Source: Mucilaginibacter pineti
GTDB lineage: Bacteria; Bacteroidota; Bacteroidia; Sphingobacteriales; Sphingobacteriaceae
Reading direction: 5' to 3'
DNA length: 64,000 nt
Assembly (NCBI RefSeq): GCF_900101875.1
Contig: NZ_FNAI01000007.1
Coordinates: forward strand, 62,001-126,000
Shown: in pieces, positions 7,797-16,005 of the stretch
Position numbering within the stretch: the stretch's first letter is position 1
Layout: each line of letters opens with the position of its first letter
Position numbers and translations under genes: made by a program
Notes under the pieces: generated by a model
Told to the model about the DNA's origin: nothing
Databases searched by the model: none
Seen by the model: the letters and a program-made list of their open reading frames with translations, nothing else

Positions 7797-9173
7797 TTAT
7801 TTGTTATTAATTTTTCCTGTTGATTTTAGTAACGTGTAGTAAGCAAGACCTGCATCAGCTTTAGCCAATTCCAGGTTTATCTGTGCCTGGTAAAGCAAGG
7901 TTTCCGCATCTGCACGGTCTGTAGCTGATGCTATATTGCTTTTGTATTTAGATTCGAGGATCTTATTGTTTTCACCGGCCTGCTCAATGGAGGTTTGCAG
8001 TAGCTTTATCTTATCCAAAGCCATTGTCCAGTTCTGGTAGTTTTGGTTTACCTCGTTCTTCACACGGTCAACAGTAATGCTTTTGTTTATGGTTACCTCT
8101 TCGCGCTGTATTTTAGCTTCGGTGATCTTGTTTTTGTTAGTCCATAACTTGCCAAAATCCCATGAAAGCGTCAGTCCTACAGATAATGGTGTTATAAACT
8201 GACCGCTTTTTGGTATTGGATTAGCGCTCACATCTACATAATAACCACTTGCGGATGCACCTAAAGTAGGCAGCGTGTTGGCCTTAATATTTTTGATGTT
8301 TACATCTGCATAGGTGCCACGCAAATCATATTGTTGAAATTCGGGACGGCTTGCCATTGCGGTATCAATATAATTGCTTAGCGGTGCAACAGTCCTGTCG
8401 GCTTCGGTGATCTGGGCTATAGTTAGTTGTGTGCTTTCTGGCAACCCTAACAATATATCGAGATTGTAATTGATGATACGGCGGTTAGTTTCCAGGTCTA
8501 TACCATTAAGCTCGATGTTTGAGCGTTGCAACTGGAATCTTAGTACATCATTCTTAGTTACAATACCCTGATCAAAAAAGCGCTGCGATTGTTTGATCTG
8601 CGCATCAATGGTTGATAAATTTTGCTCAACTACTTTTTTGCTTTGCAACACTTTATAAAGGTTATAGTATTGGCTGATGATATCATAAGTGATCTGATCC
8701 TTATCATTATTAACATCCAAACGGGCAACCTGCGCTAACAATTCGGTTGATTGACGGGCATATTTGTATTTACCGCCAGCAAAGATCACCTGGTTTAGTG
8801 ATAGGATACCTAAATAGGCATCGGCACGTTGGGGCAGGTTAAAGCTTTCTGTACCCAGGGCAAGCCTGTTGGCCGGAATTTCGGCGTGGTTGTAGCCGTA
8901 GCTTATCTTACCGGTAGGCAAGGCTTCGTCCTTAGCCTGGTTGTAGGCCGATACAGCCTGATCAATTTTGGCTTGTGATAGTTTCAGCACTTTACTGTTA
9001 TCAAGGCCAAGCTTAACGGCCTCGTCTAAAGTAATTGTCCTGTCTTGTGCGTTCACGGTAGCTGTAAACAGCAGGCCTGATACTGCAAAGGCGGTACCAT
9101 ACCTCCAGAACGCATGCGCTGTATTTTTCAACAGTGTAAGGTGATTGGTTTTATTTTGAGTTGTCATTTTCAT
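7797..9173 (-). CDS. TolC-family outer membrane efflux channel
   Basis: A 458-residue protein with an N-terminal signal region and two similar coiled-coil halves typical of outer membrane efflux proteins (IDQAVSAYNQAKDEALPTGK; LLYQAQINLELAKADAGLAY). It forms the outer membrane duct of the tripartite pump. The first 23 bases overlap the 3' end of tetR; a second ATG at 9167 is an equally possible start. The overlap implies that regulator and pump are made from one transcript. Confidence 0.88.
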   Translation of the reverse strand: MKMTTQNKTNHLTLLKNTAHAFWRYGTAFAVSGLLFTATVNAQDRTITLDEAVKLGLDNSKVLKLSQAKIDQAVSAYNQAKDEALPTGKISYGYNHAEIPANRLALGTESFNLPQRADAYLGILSLNQVIFAGGKYKYARQSTELLAQVARLDVNNDKDQITYDIISQYYNLYKVLQSKKVVEQNLSTIDAQIKQSQRFFDQGIVTKNDVLRFQLQRSNIELNGIDLETNRRIINYNLDILLGLPESTQLTIAQITEADRTVAPLSNYIDTAMASRPEFQQYDLRGTYADVNIKNIKANTLPTLGASASGYYVDVSANPIPKSGQFITPLSVGLTLSWDFGKLWTNKNKITEAKIQREEVTINKSITVDRVKNEVNQNYQNWTMALDKIKLLQTSIEQAGENNKILESKYKSNIASATDRADAETLLYQAQINLELAKADAGLAYYTLLKSTGKINNK

Positions 9174-9798
9174 TAACTAAATAAGCTTTTAAAAGTCTTT
9201 TCATATAAGTTTTGAGGCGTGGCTTTAGCACCTCTTCCATAAACTTTTCGTCGCGGATATCGTGTCCTACAATAAGCGACGACATTTGCGGTGTATTAAT
9301 GATATAATTCTTTGTACCAAACATGGTGGCTATCACCATGGGGATGTCGATGTCTTTATAAAAATTACCACTGTTGAGCCCTTCTTCTATTATCTTGCGA
9401 ACTTCAAAAACATTCACCATTAAAATCTCAACAATTTTATCGCTAAGGTCCCAACGTTTGGTCATAGTTATTTCACGGTTAATCAGTTTCTGGAAGCAGT
9501 TGTTAACTATAATGCGTTCAACATAGTTATCAATACATTTTGCCAGTTTATCCCATGACGACATGCTGTCATCGCTGCCTATATTTTGCAGAAGGGTACG
9601 GAAAGAAGAGATCTTACGCTCAAATATAGCCAGGAAAAGTCCTTCTTTTGAACCGAAATAATAGTTGAGCATGGCCATATTTACGCCTGCCTCACTTGAT
9701 ATAGTGCGGGTAGAAGCGCCATCAAATCCAAGGTCCGAAAACACACGTTCGGCAACGTCAAGGATGTGGTCTTTTTTATCTATTTTATCTTTGTCCAT
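9151..9798 (-). CDS. TetR-family transcriptional repressor of the efflux operon
   Basis: A 215-residue TetR/AcrR regulator. The N-terminal helix-turn-helix is clear: TRTISSEAGVNMAMLNYYFG followed by SKEGLF, with the usual recognition-helix YYF. The C-terminal ligand pocket is unclassified. It is the first gene of the operon and sits next to two palindromic sites that overlap its own promoter, so self-repression with drug-triggered release is the natural model (inference). Confidence 0.9.
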   Translation of the reverse strand: MDKDKIDKKDHILDVAERVFSDLGFDGASTRTISSEAGVNMAMLNYYFGSKEGLFLAIFERKISSFRTLLQNIGSDDSMSSWDKLAKCIDNYVERIIVNNCFQKLINREITMTKRWDLSDKIVEILMVNVFEVRKIIEEGLNSGNFYKDIDIPMVIATMFGTKNYIINTPQMSSLIVGHDIRDEKFMEEVLKPRLKTYMKRLLKAYLVNENDNSK

Positions 9799-9811
9799 TG
9801 TTTTAACGGCA

Positions 9812-9876
9812 CAAAATTAATCAAACGATTGATTAGTGAAAGTCATTTCATGGGAAATGTTAATCGTTTGATTAAT
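9812..9876 (-). promoter_or_regulatory. tetR promoter with two inverted TetR operator copies
   Basis: A minus-strand -7 box TAATTTTG lies at 9812-9819. The 15-base word ATTAATCAAACGATT occurs at 9816-9830 and, exactly inverted, at 9862-9876. Each copy sits in its own palindrome: AATCAA-N4-TTGATT at 9819-9834 and TTAATC-N4-GATTAA at 9860-9875. The first overlaps the -7 box, as expected for a repressor site. Confidence 0.8.
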
Positions 9877-10026
9877 GATTACTGTTTAATGACAAAATTG
9901 TTTTATTCAGTTTGATTTATTTTCACATTTTTAAATAAATGTTTAAACTGTTAAATATTTCATAAAGGGCATTAGTTACACATGCCATATTTATGATACA
10001 CAAAATTGTTAATCTTTATCTTTCAA

Positions 10027-10034
10027 TATATTTG
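10027..10034 (+). promoter_or_regulatory. -7 box only five bases before the PIG-L start codon
   Basis: TATATTTG at 10027-10034 is followed by TCGCC and the ATG at 10040. Initiation at the usual distance would begin at or beside the start codon, giving a leaderless or near-leaderless message. Confidence 0.55.
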
Positions 10035-10039
10035 TCGCC

Positions 10040-12535
10040 ATGAAGCGGATCAACCTATTTACAGTCTTTTTATTCCTGTCGACAATGACCATCGCGCAAA
10101 CCGCGCCGCCGGCTGATCTGGGCAGTATTCAACAAAATTTCAAGAAATTAAACACACTGGGCAGCGTTCTTTATGTAGCCGCCCACCCTGATGATGAAAA
10201 CACCCGCCTGTTGGCCTACCTTGCACAGGAAAAACATTATCGCACCGGTTATCTTTCCCTAACTCGCGGCGATGGCGGACAAAACCTGATCGGTAACGAG
10301 CAAAGCGAACTATTAGGGTTGATACGTACCCAGGAGCTGTTAGCTGCACGCAAAATTGATGGTGCCGAGCAGTTTTTTACCCGCGCTAACGACTTCGGTT
10401 TTTCAAAAGGGCCGGAAGAAACGCTGAAGATATGGGATAAGGAAAAAGTACTTGGGGATGTGGTTTGGGTGATCCGTAAGTTTAGGCCCGATGTTATTAT
10501 ATGCAGGTTTCCCACTACAGGCGAGGGAGGTCACGGTCACCATACTTCATCGGCTATACTGGCGCAGGAAGCATTTACAGCCGCTGCCGACCCATCCCGG
10601 TACCCCGAGCAATTAAAATATGTAAAGCCCTGGCAGGCCAAACGGCTTTTGTGGAACACATTTAGCTTTGGCAGTGTAAATACCACAGCAGCCGATCAGT
10701 TTAAAATTGATGTAGGCACCTATAACCCCACATTAGGTAAAAGCTACGGCGAGATAGCTGCCGAAAGCCGGAGCAATCACAAAACTCAGGGCTTTGGAGC
10801 GGCAAAGCAGCGCGGCGAGGCTTTCGAATATTTTAAAACCATATTAGGAGAGGCCCCGCAGAACGATTTGATGGAGGGTGTTGAAACTACCTGGAAACGG
10901 GTTAAGGATGGCGAAAGTATAGGCGCTTCGATTGGTATTATTAGAAAGAATTTTGATATAGAAGCGCCGGAAAAATCAGTACCGGCACTTGTGACTTTAC
11001 TAAGCAAAGTCGAAAAAACATCGGATGTTTACTGGCGGGAGCAAAAAATAAAGGAGCTGAGCGAATTGATAGCTGCCTGCGCAGGCTTGTGGTTTGAAAG
11101 CTATTCTACAGAACCAACGTACGCCATTGGTGATAGCATCTCGGTAAATACGCAAGTGATAGTCAGGTCAGCTGTTCCTGTAAAAATTATAAGAACAAGT
11201 TTGTTGAACTATGATAGTGATTATGCTCCTGTCGCATATGCGAATCCTGGTAATATAAGCAGGAATGTTTTAAAGTTTTTGAACGTCAAGTTTAAAGCTG
11301 ATGAAATAACTCAACCTTATTGGTTGAAATTCCCTCACGGCATTGGCTCATATAATACAGGATTCTTGGATGAAACAGGTTTTGTTGAGCAAAAAACACT
11401 TCCACAAAATTTACAAGAAACAGTATATACGGACTTTAATATTTCAAATCAAGTAATTGAAATTGGCAGACCCATTAATTACAAATTTACCGATCCCGTT
11501 CGTGGTGAAGTATACCAGCCTTTAGAAATTACGCCACCTGTTACGGCTAATATTGTAAACCAGGATTATATATTTAATGCACGGCAGCCACAAACGGTTC
11601 AGGTAAAACTAAAAAGCTTTACACAAGCCAGCGGCGATATCAGCATAAAACCGATTGCGGGTTGGAAGATAAGTCCGGAGAAAATTGATTTTGACGGCAA
11701 AACTAAAAACGACGAATGGACCGTTGCCTTTACCGTAACACCTACGGATAACAAACCAAAAACCAGCCAGCTGGAAGTGGTAACCACTGCAAACGGAAAG
11801 CTATTTTCTGTAGGCCTGCGTCGTATAAGGTATGACCATATACCAGCAATTACGCTATTCCCACCGTCGGTAGCCAAACTGGTAAATATCGACCTGAAAA
11901 CTGCCGGGAAAAAGATAGGCTACATTGCAGGTGCCGGCGACTTAATGCCCGAGGCTTTACGACAGGTAGGTTATGATGTGCATATGCTATCTGAAAGTGA
12001 GATCATGAATACCGATCTATCGGTTTATGATGCTATCATCACTGGTGTGCGCGCCTATAACGTTAACGAGCGGCTAACCTACGAGCAACCAAAACTTATG
12101 GACTATGTTAAAAACGGCGGCAACCTTGTTGTGCAGTATAATAATAATGCAGGCTTAGTGGTAAAGCAAATTGGTCCATACCCGTTCAGGGTAGTTAATC
12201 AGCGTGTTACCGATGAAGATGCGGCTATCACAATTTTAGATCAGCAAAACCCAGTGTTGAATTATCCTAACAAAATAACCCAGGACGATTTTAAAAGCTG
12301 GATTCAGGAGCGTGGTTTATATTACGTGAGCGACATCGACCCGCAATACAAAGCTGTATTTCAAATGAATGATAAAGGCGAGGCACCGCTTAATGGGGCG
12401 CTGATAACGGGCGATTATGGCAAAGGCCGTTTTGTATATACCTCGCTGGCGTTTTTCAGGGAACTGCCCGCCGGTGTACCGGGGGCATACAGGTTGTTCG
12501 TGAATTTGCTAAGTAAGCCGGGGAATGCGCTTTGA
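10040..12535 (+). CDS. Exported PIG-L family deacetylase with C-terminal ThuA/amidotransferase-like domain
   Basis: An 831-residue protein with a signal peptide (MKRINLFTVFLFLSTMTIAQ). The N-terminal third is a LmbE/PIG-L N-acetylglucosamine deacetylase-like domain with zinc-binding AHPDDE (residues 48-53) and HGHH (about 164-167). The middle is beta-rich, and the last 200 residues (GYIAGAGDLMPEALRQVGYD, VYDAIITGVRAYN, GGNLVVQYNN) look like a class I glutamine amidotransferase/ThuA-type fold without an evident catalytic cysteine. Substrate is probably an N-acetylated sugar in the periplasm (inference). It lies upstream of a solute symporter, which may import the product. It is far longer than the roughly 230-residue bacillithiol deacetylases. 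Confidence 0.8.
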   Translation: MKRINLFTVFLFLSTMTIAQTAPPADLGSIQQNFKKLNTLGSVLYVAAHPDDENTRLLAYLAQEKHYRTGYLSLTRGDGGQNLIGNEQSELLGLIRTQELLAARKIDGAEQFFTRANDFGFSKGPEETLKIWDKEKVLGDVVWVIRKFRPDVIICRFPTTGEGGHGHHTSSAILAQEAFTAAADPSRYPEQLKYVKPWQAKRLLWNTFSFGSVNTTAADQFKIDVGTYNPTLGKSYGEIAAESRSNHKTQGFGAAKQRGEAFEYFKTILGEAPQNDLMEGVETTWKRVKDGESIGASIGIIRKNFDIEAPEKSVPALVTLLSKVEKTSDVYWREQKIKELSELIAACAGLWFESYSTEPTYAIGDSISVNTQVIVRSAVPVKIIRTSLLNYDSDYAPVAYANPGNISRNVLKFLNVKFKADEITQPYWLKFPHGIGSYNTGFLDETGFVEQKTLPQNLQETVYTDFNISNQVIEIGRPINYKFTDPVRGEVYQPLEITPPVTANIVNQDYIFNARQPQTVQVKLKSFTQASGDISIKPIAGWKISPEKIDFDGKTKNDEWTVAFTVTPTDNKPKTSQLEVVTTANGKLFSVGLRRIRYDHIPAITLFPPSVAKLVNIDLKTAGKKIGYIAGAGDLMPEALRQVGYDVHMLSESEIMNTDLSVYDAIITGVRAYNVNERLTYEQPKLMDYVKNGGNLVVQYNNNAGLVVKQIGPYPFRVVNQRVTDEDAAITILDQQNPVLNYPNKITQDDFKSWIQERGLYYVSDIDPQYKAVFQMNDKGEAPLNGALITGDYGKGRFVYTSLAFFRELPAGVPGAYRLFVNLLSKPGNAL

Positions 12536-12560
12536 ATAAAGAGATAGAGGTCAAGCGAAC

Positions 12561-12646
12561 CGCGTTAGGGATCATAGCGGATACCGGCCAATGTGCGTAA
12601 GGCCTGCAGGCGTATGAGCGGAGAGCCCGGCCGCAGGCAACGCCCA
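12561..12646 (+). ncRNA. Candidate structured RNA element, copy 1
   Basis: It shares with 31503-31590 the conserved blocks TAGGGAT, CGGATACCGGCC, AAGGCCTG, GTATRAG, GGARAGCCCGG and CCGCAGGC. The outer helix is GCGTT (12562-12566) with AACGC (12639-12643); the other copy pairs GCAAT with ATTGC, so the helix is kept while the bases change. An inner helix ATAC/GTAT and a GGCC/GGCC stem occur in both copies. I recall similar AGGGAT...AGCCCG elements between genes in Flavobacterium; they may relate to an Rfam motif such as Flavo-1, but I could not check. Strand is inferred from pairing geometry and is uncertain. Confidence 0.5.
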
Positions 12647-12681
12647 AACCGAATGGATTGTAGCCTATAAAATAAAAAACC

Positions 12682-12776
12682 TGTCATTGCGAGGCACGAA
12701 GCAATCTCACCATAAAGAGCGACAATGCAAAGTCTATCATCTGTCCTATGATATTGCTTCGTGCCTCGCAATATCA
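12682..12776. repeat. Intergenic inverted repeat, GTCATTGCGAGG family, copy 2
   Basis: The arms at 12682-12706 and 12750-12776 share the core CATTGCGAGGCACGAAGCAA with its complement. The loop is about 43 bases. It is the same family as 705-793, with base changes matched on both arms (GCACGAAGC here, GAACAAAG there). Confidence 0.85.
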
Positions 12777-12836
12777 TGTGTTATATATATTACATAACTA
12801 CCTTAAATTAAATGTTGATAAAAATCAATTAATCAC

Positions 12837-12844
12837 TATTTTTG
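12837..12844 (+). promoter_or_regulatory. -7 box for the small-membrane-protein/symporter operon
   Basis: TATTTTTG matches TAnnTTTG and is 20 bases upstream of the ATG at 12865. A TTG 18-22 bases further upstream is only partly present. Confidence 0.55.
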
Positions 12845-12864
12845 CTCCGTTATAATACAACAAT

Positions 12865-13056
12865 ATGAAACATCACGAAGAAGAAAAAGACAACTTAGAT
12901 TTTGTATACTACTTAGTAGCCCTTGTATCTGGTTTGTTTGTTGGTTTTATTATCGATAAAGGATTCACCTGGATATTTGTAGGTGGTGTTTTAGGCCTAC
13001 TATCTGCCGGATTTTTCCTGAATGTATTGGTTAAAGGCCGGGGTGAAGAGGCGTGA
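12865..13056 (+). CDS. Small two-helix membrane protein, AtpZ/AtpI-like
   Basis: A 63-residue protein with a charged N terminus (MKHHEEEKDN) and two membrane helices (about 14-32 and 36-57) separated by DKGFTW. The pattern GxFVGFIIDKG...GGVLGLLSAG resembles AtpZ/AtpI proteins that accompany ATP synthase, but no atp genes are nearby. Here it heads an overlapping three-gene set with a 41-residue membrane protein and a sodium:solute symporter, so a symporter-accessory role is an alternative. Function unknown. Confidence 0.6.
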   Translation: MKHHEEEKDNLDFVYYLVALVSGLFVGFIIDKGFTWIFVGGVLGLLSAGFFLNVLVKGRGEEA

Positions 13057-13168
13057 TCCTGATCTGCCGTCATTTATAAATAATTGGAACCAGTTTTACG
13101 GCATTGTAGTCGCATGGCTGGTTTTTTTAATTTTTGTATTTTGGCTCATTACAAAATTTTTTGAATGA
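13043..13168 (+). CDS. 41-residue single-helix membrane protein, coupled to the symporter
   Basis: Frame from GTG 13043 to TGA 13166-13168. It begins MKRRDPDLPSFINNWNQFYG and continues with a single strong hydrophobic helix of about 18 residues and a short basic/aromatic tail. An in-frame ATG at 13022 would give 48 residues. The gene overlaps the end of the preceding gene by 14 bases and its stop overlaps the symporter start as ATGA. Such tight coupling on both sides, a positive-inside N terminus and no gap favour a real micro-protein, possibly a small subunit of the symporter. No homologue is recognised. Confidence 0.6.
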   Translation: MKRRDPDLPSFINNWNQFYGIVVAWLVFLIFVFWLITKFFE

Positions 13169-14874
13169 GTTTAATTGATTGGATAGTTTTAGGTCTGACT
13201 CTTTTTGGCATAGTTGGCTATGGCATATATAAAAGCGGCAGCAATAAAAACATCGATCAGTTTTTAATGGGGAACCGTTCCCTGCCCTGGTACCACGTAG
13301 GGCTTTCTGTTATGGCCACGCAGGCCAGTGCCATCACTTTTCTTTCGGCCCCCGGGCAGGCTTATTCAGATGGGATGAGCTTTGTGCAGTTTTATTTTGG
13401 CTTGCCGCTGGCCATGATTGTGCTGTGCATAACCTTTGTCCCCATATTTCACCGCCTTAAAGTTTTCACCGCATATGAGTTTCTGGAGCAACGTTTCGAT
13501 CTGAAAACACGGGCGCTTACTTCGTTCCTGTTCCTGGTGCAACGCGGTTTATCAACAGGCGTTACCATTTATGCACCGTCCATTATTTTATCAACCATAC
13601 TTAACATCAACACGGTTTATACTACGCTTTTTATTGGCGGGCTGGTAATATTTTATACCGTTTACGGAGGTAGCAAGGCAGTATCGTATACCCAATTATT
13701 GCAAATGAGCATCATTTTCGCCGGTATGTTTATGGCTGGTATATTGGTGGTGAGTTTGTTGCCTGCGGGCGTTGGTTTTACCCATGCACTTAAAATGGCC
13801 GGTAAACTGGGCCGTATGAACGTGATAGATTGGAAATTTGACCTAAGCAATCGCTATAATATATGGAGCGGTGTAATTGGGGGCTTTTTTTTACAGCTGT
13901 CTTATTTCGGAACAGATCAAAGCCAGGTAGGGCGTTATTTAACTGGGAGTTCGGTAGGGCAAAGCAGGCTTGGCCTTATCATGAACGGGCTCATAAAAAT
14001 TCCTATGCAGTTCATGATCTTGCTGATTGGGGTATTGGTATTTGCCTTTTACCAGTTTAACAGGCCGCCCATATTTTTTAACAATTATGAGGTAAGCAAG
14101 ATAAAACAAAGCGGCTATGCCAATCAATATAACCAACTGGATAAGCAATATACCACAGCTTTTGAGCAGCGTAAAACCAAGGCTAACGACCTTATTAAAG
14201 CTTTGGATAGCAAGGACGTTGCGCAAATAGATAACGCGCAGCAAGCTTTAAAACAAGCCGATAAGCAGGCTGGGGGCATACGTAAGCAAGCCATTGGTTT
14301 AATGCGTAAAAACAATGCCAACGCCGATAGTAATGATACCAATTACGTATTCCTGACCTTTGTTACCCAATATTTACCTAAGGGACTTGTTGGTTTACTG
14401 ATAGCTATTATTTTCCTGGCCTCTATGGGGTCGACGGCGAGTGCGCTCAACTCACTTGCATCAACCAGCGTGGTTGATATTTATAAGCGCATTATTAACC
14501 CTGGTGCATCTGAGAAAAATTACCTGAACGCATCGCGCCTGGCTACCATATTTTGGGGCGTGATTTGCATTGGAATGGCGCTCTACGCCAATAGGGTGGG
14601 TAATTTGCTCGAGGCAGTAAACCAATTGGGTTCCTACATTTACGGTACCATTTTGGGAGTTTTTGTAGTGGCTTTTTATCTCAGGAAAATAAACGGAACT
14701 TCCGTTTTTATAGGTGCAATTATAACCGAATGCATTATCCTGTATTTAGGATTGAACAAAATTGTAGCCTATCTGTGGCTAAATGCTATCGGCTGTATGC
14801 TGGTGATCGTTGTAGCCTTTATCATCAATAAAATTATTCAACAAAAAAGCCCAGCTGTAGAGCCGGGCGTATAA
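13165..14874 (+). CDS. Sodium:solute symporter (SSS family) with a long soluble insert
   Basis: A 569-residue transporter with about 13 helices and the SSS signatures LMGNRSLPWYHVGLSVMATQ and YTVYGGSKAVSYTQLLQM. Residues about 303-392 form a hydrophilic, lysine/alanine/glutamine-rich segment between helices, probably a coiled coil, that standard SSS proteins lack. It overlaps the preceding 41-residue gene by four bases. Being downstream of the PIG-L deacetylase gene suggests import of a sugar or amino-sugar derivative with sodium, which is inference. Its end converges on DUF2911. Confidence 0.85.
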   Translation: MSLIDWIVLGLTLFGIVGYGIYKSGSNKNIDQFLMGNRSLPWYHVGLSVMATQASAITFLSAPGQAYSDGMSFVQFYFGLPLAMIVLCITFVPIFHRLKVFTAYEFLEQRFDLKTRALTSFLFLVQRGLSTGVTIYAPSIILSTILNINTVYTTLFIGGLVIFYTVYGGSKAVSYTQLLQMSIIFAGMFMAGILVVSLLPAGVGFTHALKMAGKLGRMNVIDWKFDLSNRYNIWSGVIGGFFLQLSYFGTDQSQVGRYLTGSSVGQSRLGLIMNGLIKIPMQFMILLIGVLVFAFYQFNRPPIFFNNYEVSKIKQSGYANQYNQLDKQYTTAFEQRKTKANDLIKALDSKDVAQIDNAQQALKQADKQAGGIRKQAIGLMRKNNANADSNDTNYVFLTFVTQYLPKGLVGLLIAIIFLASMGSTASALNSLASTSVVDIYKRIINPGASEKNYLNASRLATIFWGVICIGMALYANRVGNLLEAVNQLGSYIYGTILGVFVVAFYLRKINGTSVFIGAIITECIILYLGLNKIVAYLWLNAIGCMLVIVVAFIINKIIQQKSPAVEPGV

Positions 14875-14892
14875 TATTATATTTAGGTTAGC

Positions 14893-15738
14893 CTAATTAG
14901 CCTGATCCAATGCTTCTTGGTTTAGCCTTGCGTATTCATCATCCTTGCTTGCTTTTGCCAACCTGATTCCTTCGGTGGCTGCTGCTATTGCTCCAGCTTT
15001 ATCGCCCATCCTCAGCAATAAACGAGATTCCCATAATTTAAACCATGAACCTTTAGGGTCAGATTTTTCGGCTTCGTAAACCCAGCCTAAGGCTTTTTCT
15101 ACATCCTTATGGTTTTCGTAATAATATTGTATAGCGTTAAAATAGTAAGGCTTTCTGTCGCCTTTCATGAGTTCATCAATGTTGGCGGTTATCTTTGCAT
15201 CATCATCTGTCTGGAAATGGATTGCGGCAGCCGTATGGTCCCAAACCAGGTAAAGATCAGATGATTGGGTGGAAGAGTTTGCAAAAGCCATGGTGAAAGT
15301 CTCCCTTTTTTCGGCTACGCGGATGGGTTTTATAGTAAAGCGTAAAAGATCGTCGGCTTGTTTGTAGCTGTAGGCTCCCCATTGTTTAACGGTTTTGTTT
15401 AGTATAACCGTCCATTCATTTCTTTCGGGGATAGTGAACAGCGAGTAAGTACCGGCTGGTACGTTATGGCCTTCGATGATCACCTTTTCAGTAAATGTTA
15501 TGGTGGTTGCGGCATTAGCGCCTGTACGCCAAACTTCACCGTAGGGAATTATCCCGCCAAAAATCTTACGATCTTTAACATTGGGCCGCGAATAAGTTAT
15601 GCTGATTTTTCCTAATCCAAAATCCTGGATAAGCGTTTGCGTTGAACTTGCCTCGGGAATGCGTGGCACCTGAGCATAGCTTTTTAAGCTCACACATGCC
15701 AACAGCACGGTAGCTAAAAGTAAGTAAGTTTTTCTCAT
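14893..15738 (-). CDS. DUF2911 family exported protein
   Basis: A 281-residue protein with a signal peptide (MRKTYLLLATVLLACVSLKS) and the DUF2911 core: ISITYSRPNVKDRKIFGG, PYGEVWRTGANAAT, PAGTYSLFTIP and EWTVILNKT. The last 90 residues look helical and TPR-like (KALGWVYEAEKSDP). The family is common in Bacteroidota and its function is unknown. It is convergent with the symporter gene, 18 bases apart. Confidence 0.85.
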   Translation of the reverse strand: MRKTYLLLATVLLACVSLKSYAQVPRIPEASSTQTLIQDFGLGKISITYSRPNVKDRKIFGGIIPYGEVWRTGANAATTITFTEKVIIEGHNVPAGTYSLFTIPERNEWTVILNKTVKQWGAYSYKQADDLLRFTIKPIRVAEKRETFTMAFANSSTQSSDLYLVWDHTAAAIHFQTDDDAKITANIDELMKGDRKPYYFNAIQYYYENHKDVEKALGWVYEAEKSDPKGSWFKLWESRLLLRMGDKAGAIAAATEGIRLAKASKDDEYARLNQEALDQAN

Positions 15739-15825
15739 GTTATGTTTTCGATACTAAGATACCAAATGTTTTTAATCGGGAAATATTGTATTGGAGTAAT
15801 AAATTAAATAAAAGTTTAATACCGG

Positions 15826-15992
15826 GGAGCAAAAAGCTATAAGAAAGCGAAAAACCGAAAGCAAAAGGCTTAAAGCTAAATCAGAATATGGTAAATCAAA
15901 CGCTAAATACTTTATGTGTGAAAAGCTTTTCGCTTTCTGCCTTTTACCTTCAGCGCGCTTTTGACTTTCGGCCTTTGGCTTTATGCTTTTTA
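15826..15992. repeat. Inverted repeat of the AAGGCTTAAAGC word family, copy 2
   Basis: Left side words AAAAAGCTATAAGAAAGCG and CAAAAGGCTTAAAGC mirror right side words CGCTTTCTGCCTTTT, TTTCGGCCTTTGGCTT and TATGCTTTTT. The right end runs directly into the -7 box of the methyltransferase gene. It has the same vocabulary as 4139-4240. Confidence 0.65.
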
Positions 15993-15993
15993 T

Positions 15994-16001
15994 TACCTTT
16001 G
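15994..16001 (+). promoter_or_regulatory. -7 box four bases before the methyltransferase start
   Basis: TACCTTTG matches the consensus and is followed by CAGC and the ATG at 16006. This implies a leaderless or very short-leader message and decides the start codon, since the longer frame would begin upstream of the promoter. Confidence 0.6.
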
Positions 16002-16005
16002 CAGC

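Larger units (their letters stand above)
12536..12864. other. 329-base intergenic region made of two repeat elements and a promoter
   Basis: No open reading frame of interest was found. It contains a probable structured RNA element at 12561-12646, an inverted repeat at 12682-12776, and a -7 promoter box at 12837-12844. Confidence 0.7.

Noticed and set aside
14883..14896. TTAGGTTAGCCTAA, similar to a DtxR box
   Set aside because: It lies between the 3' ends of two convergent genes and includes the DUF2911 stop codon; there is no promoter nearby.
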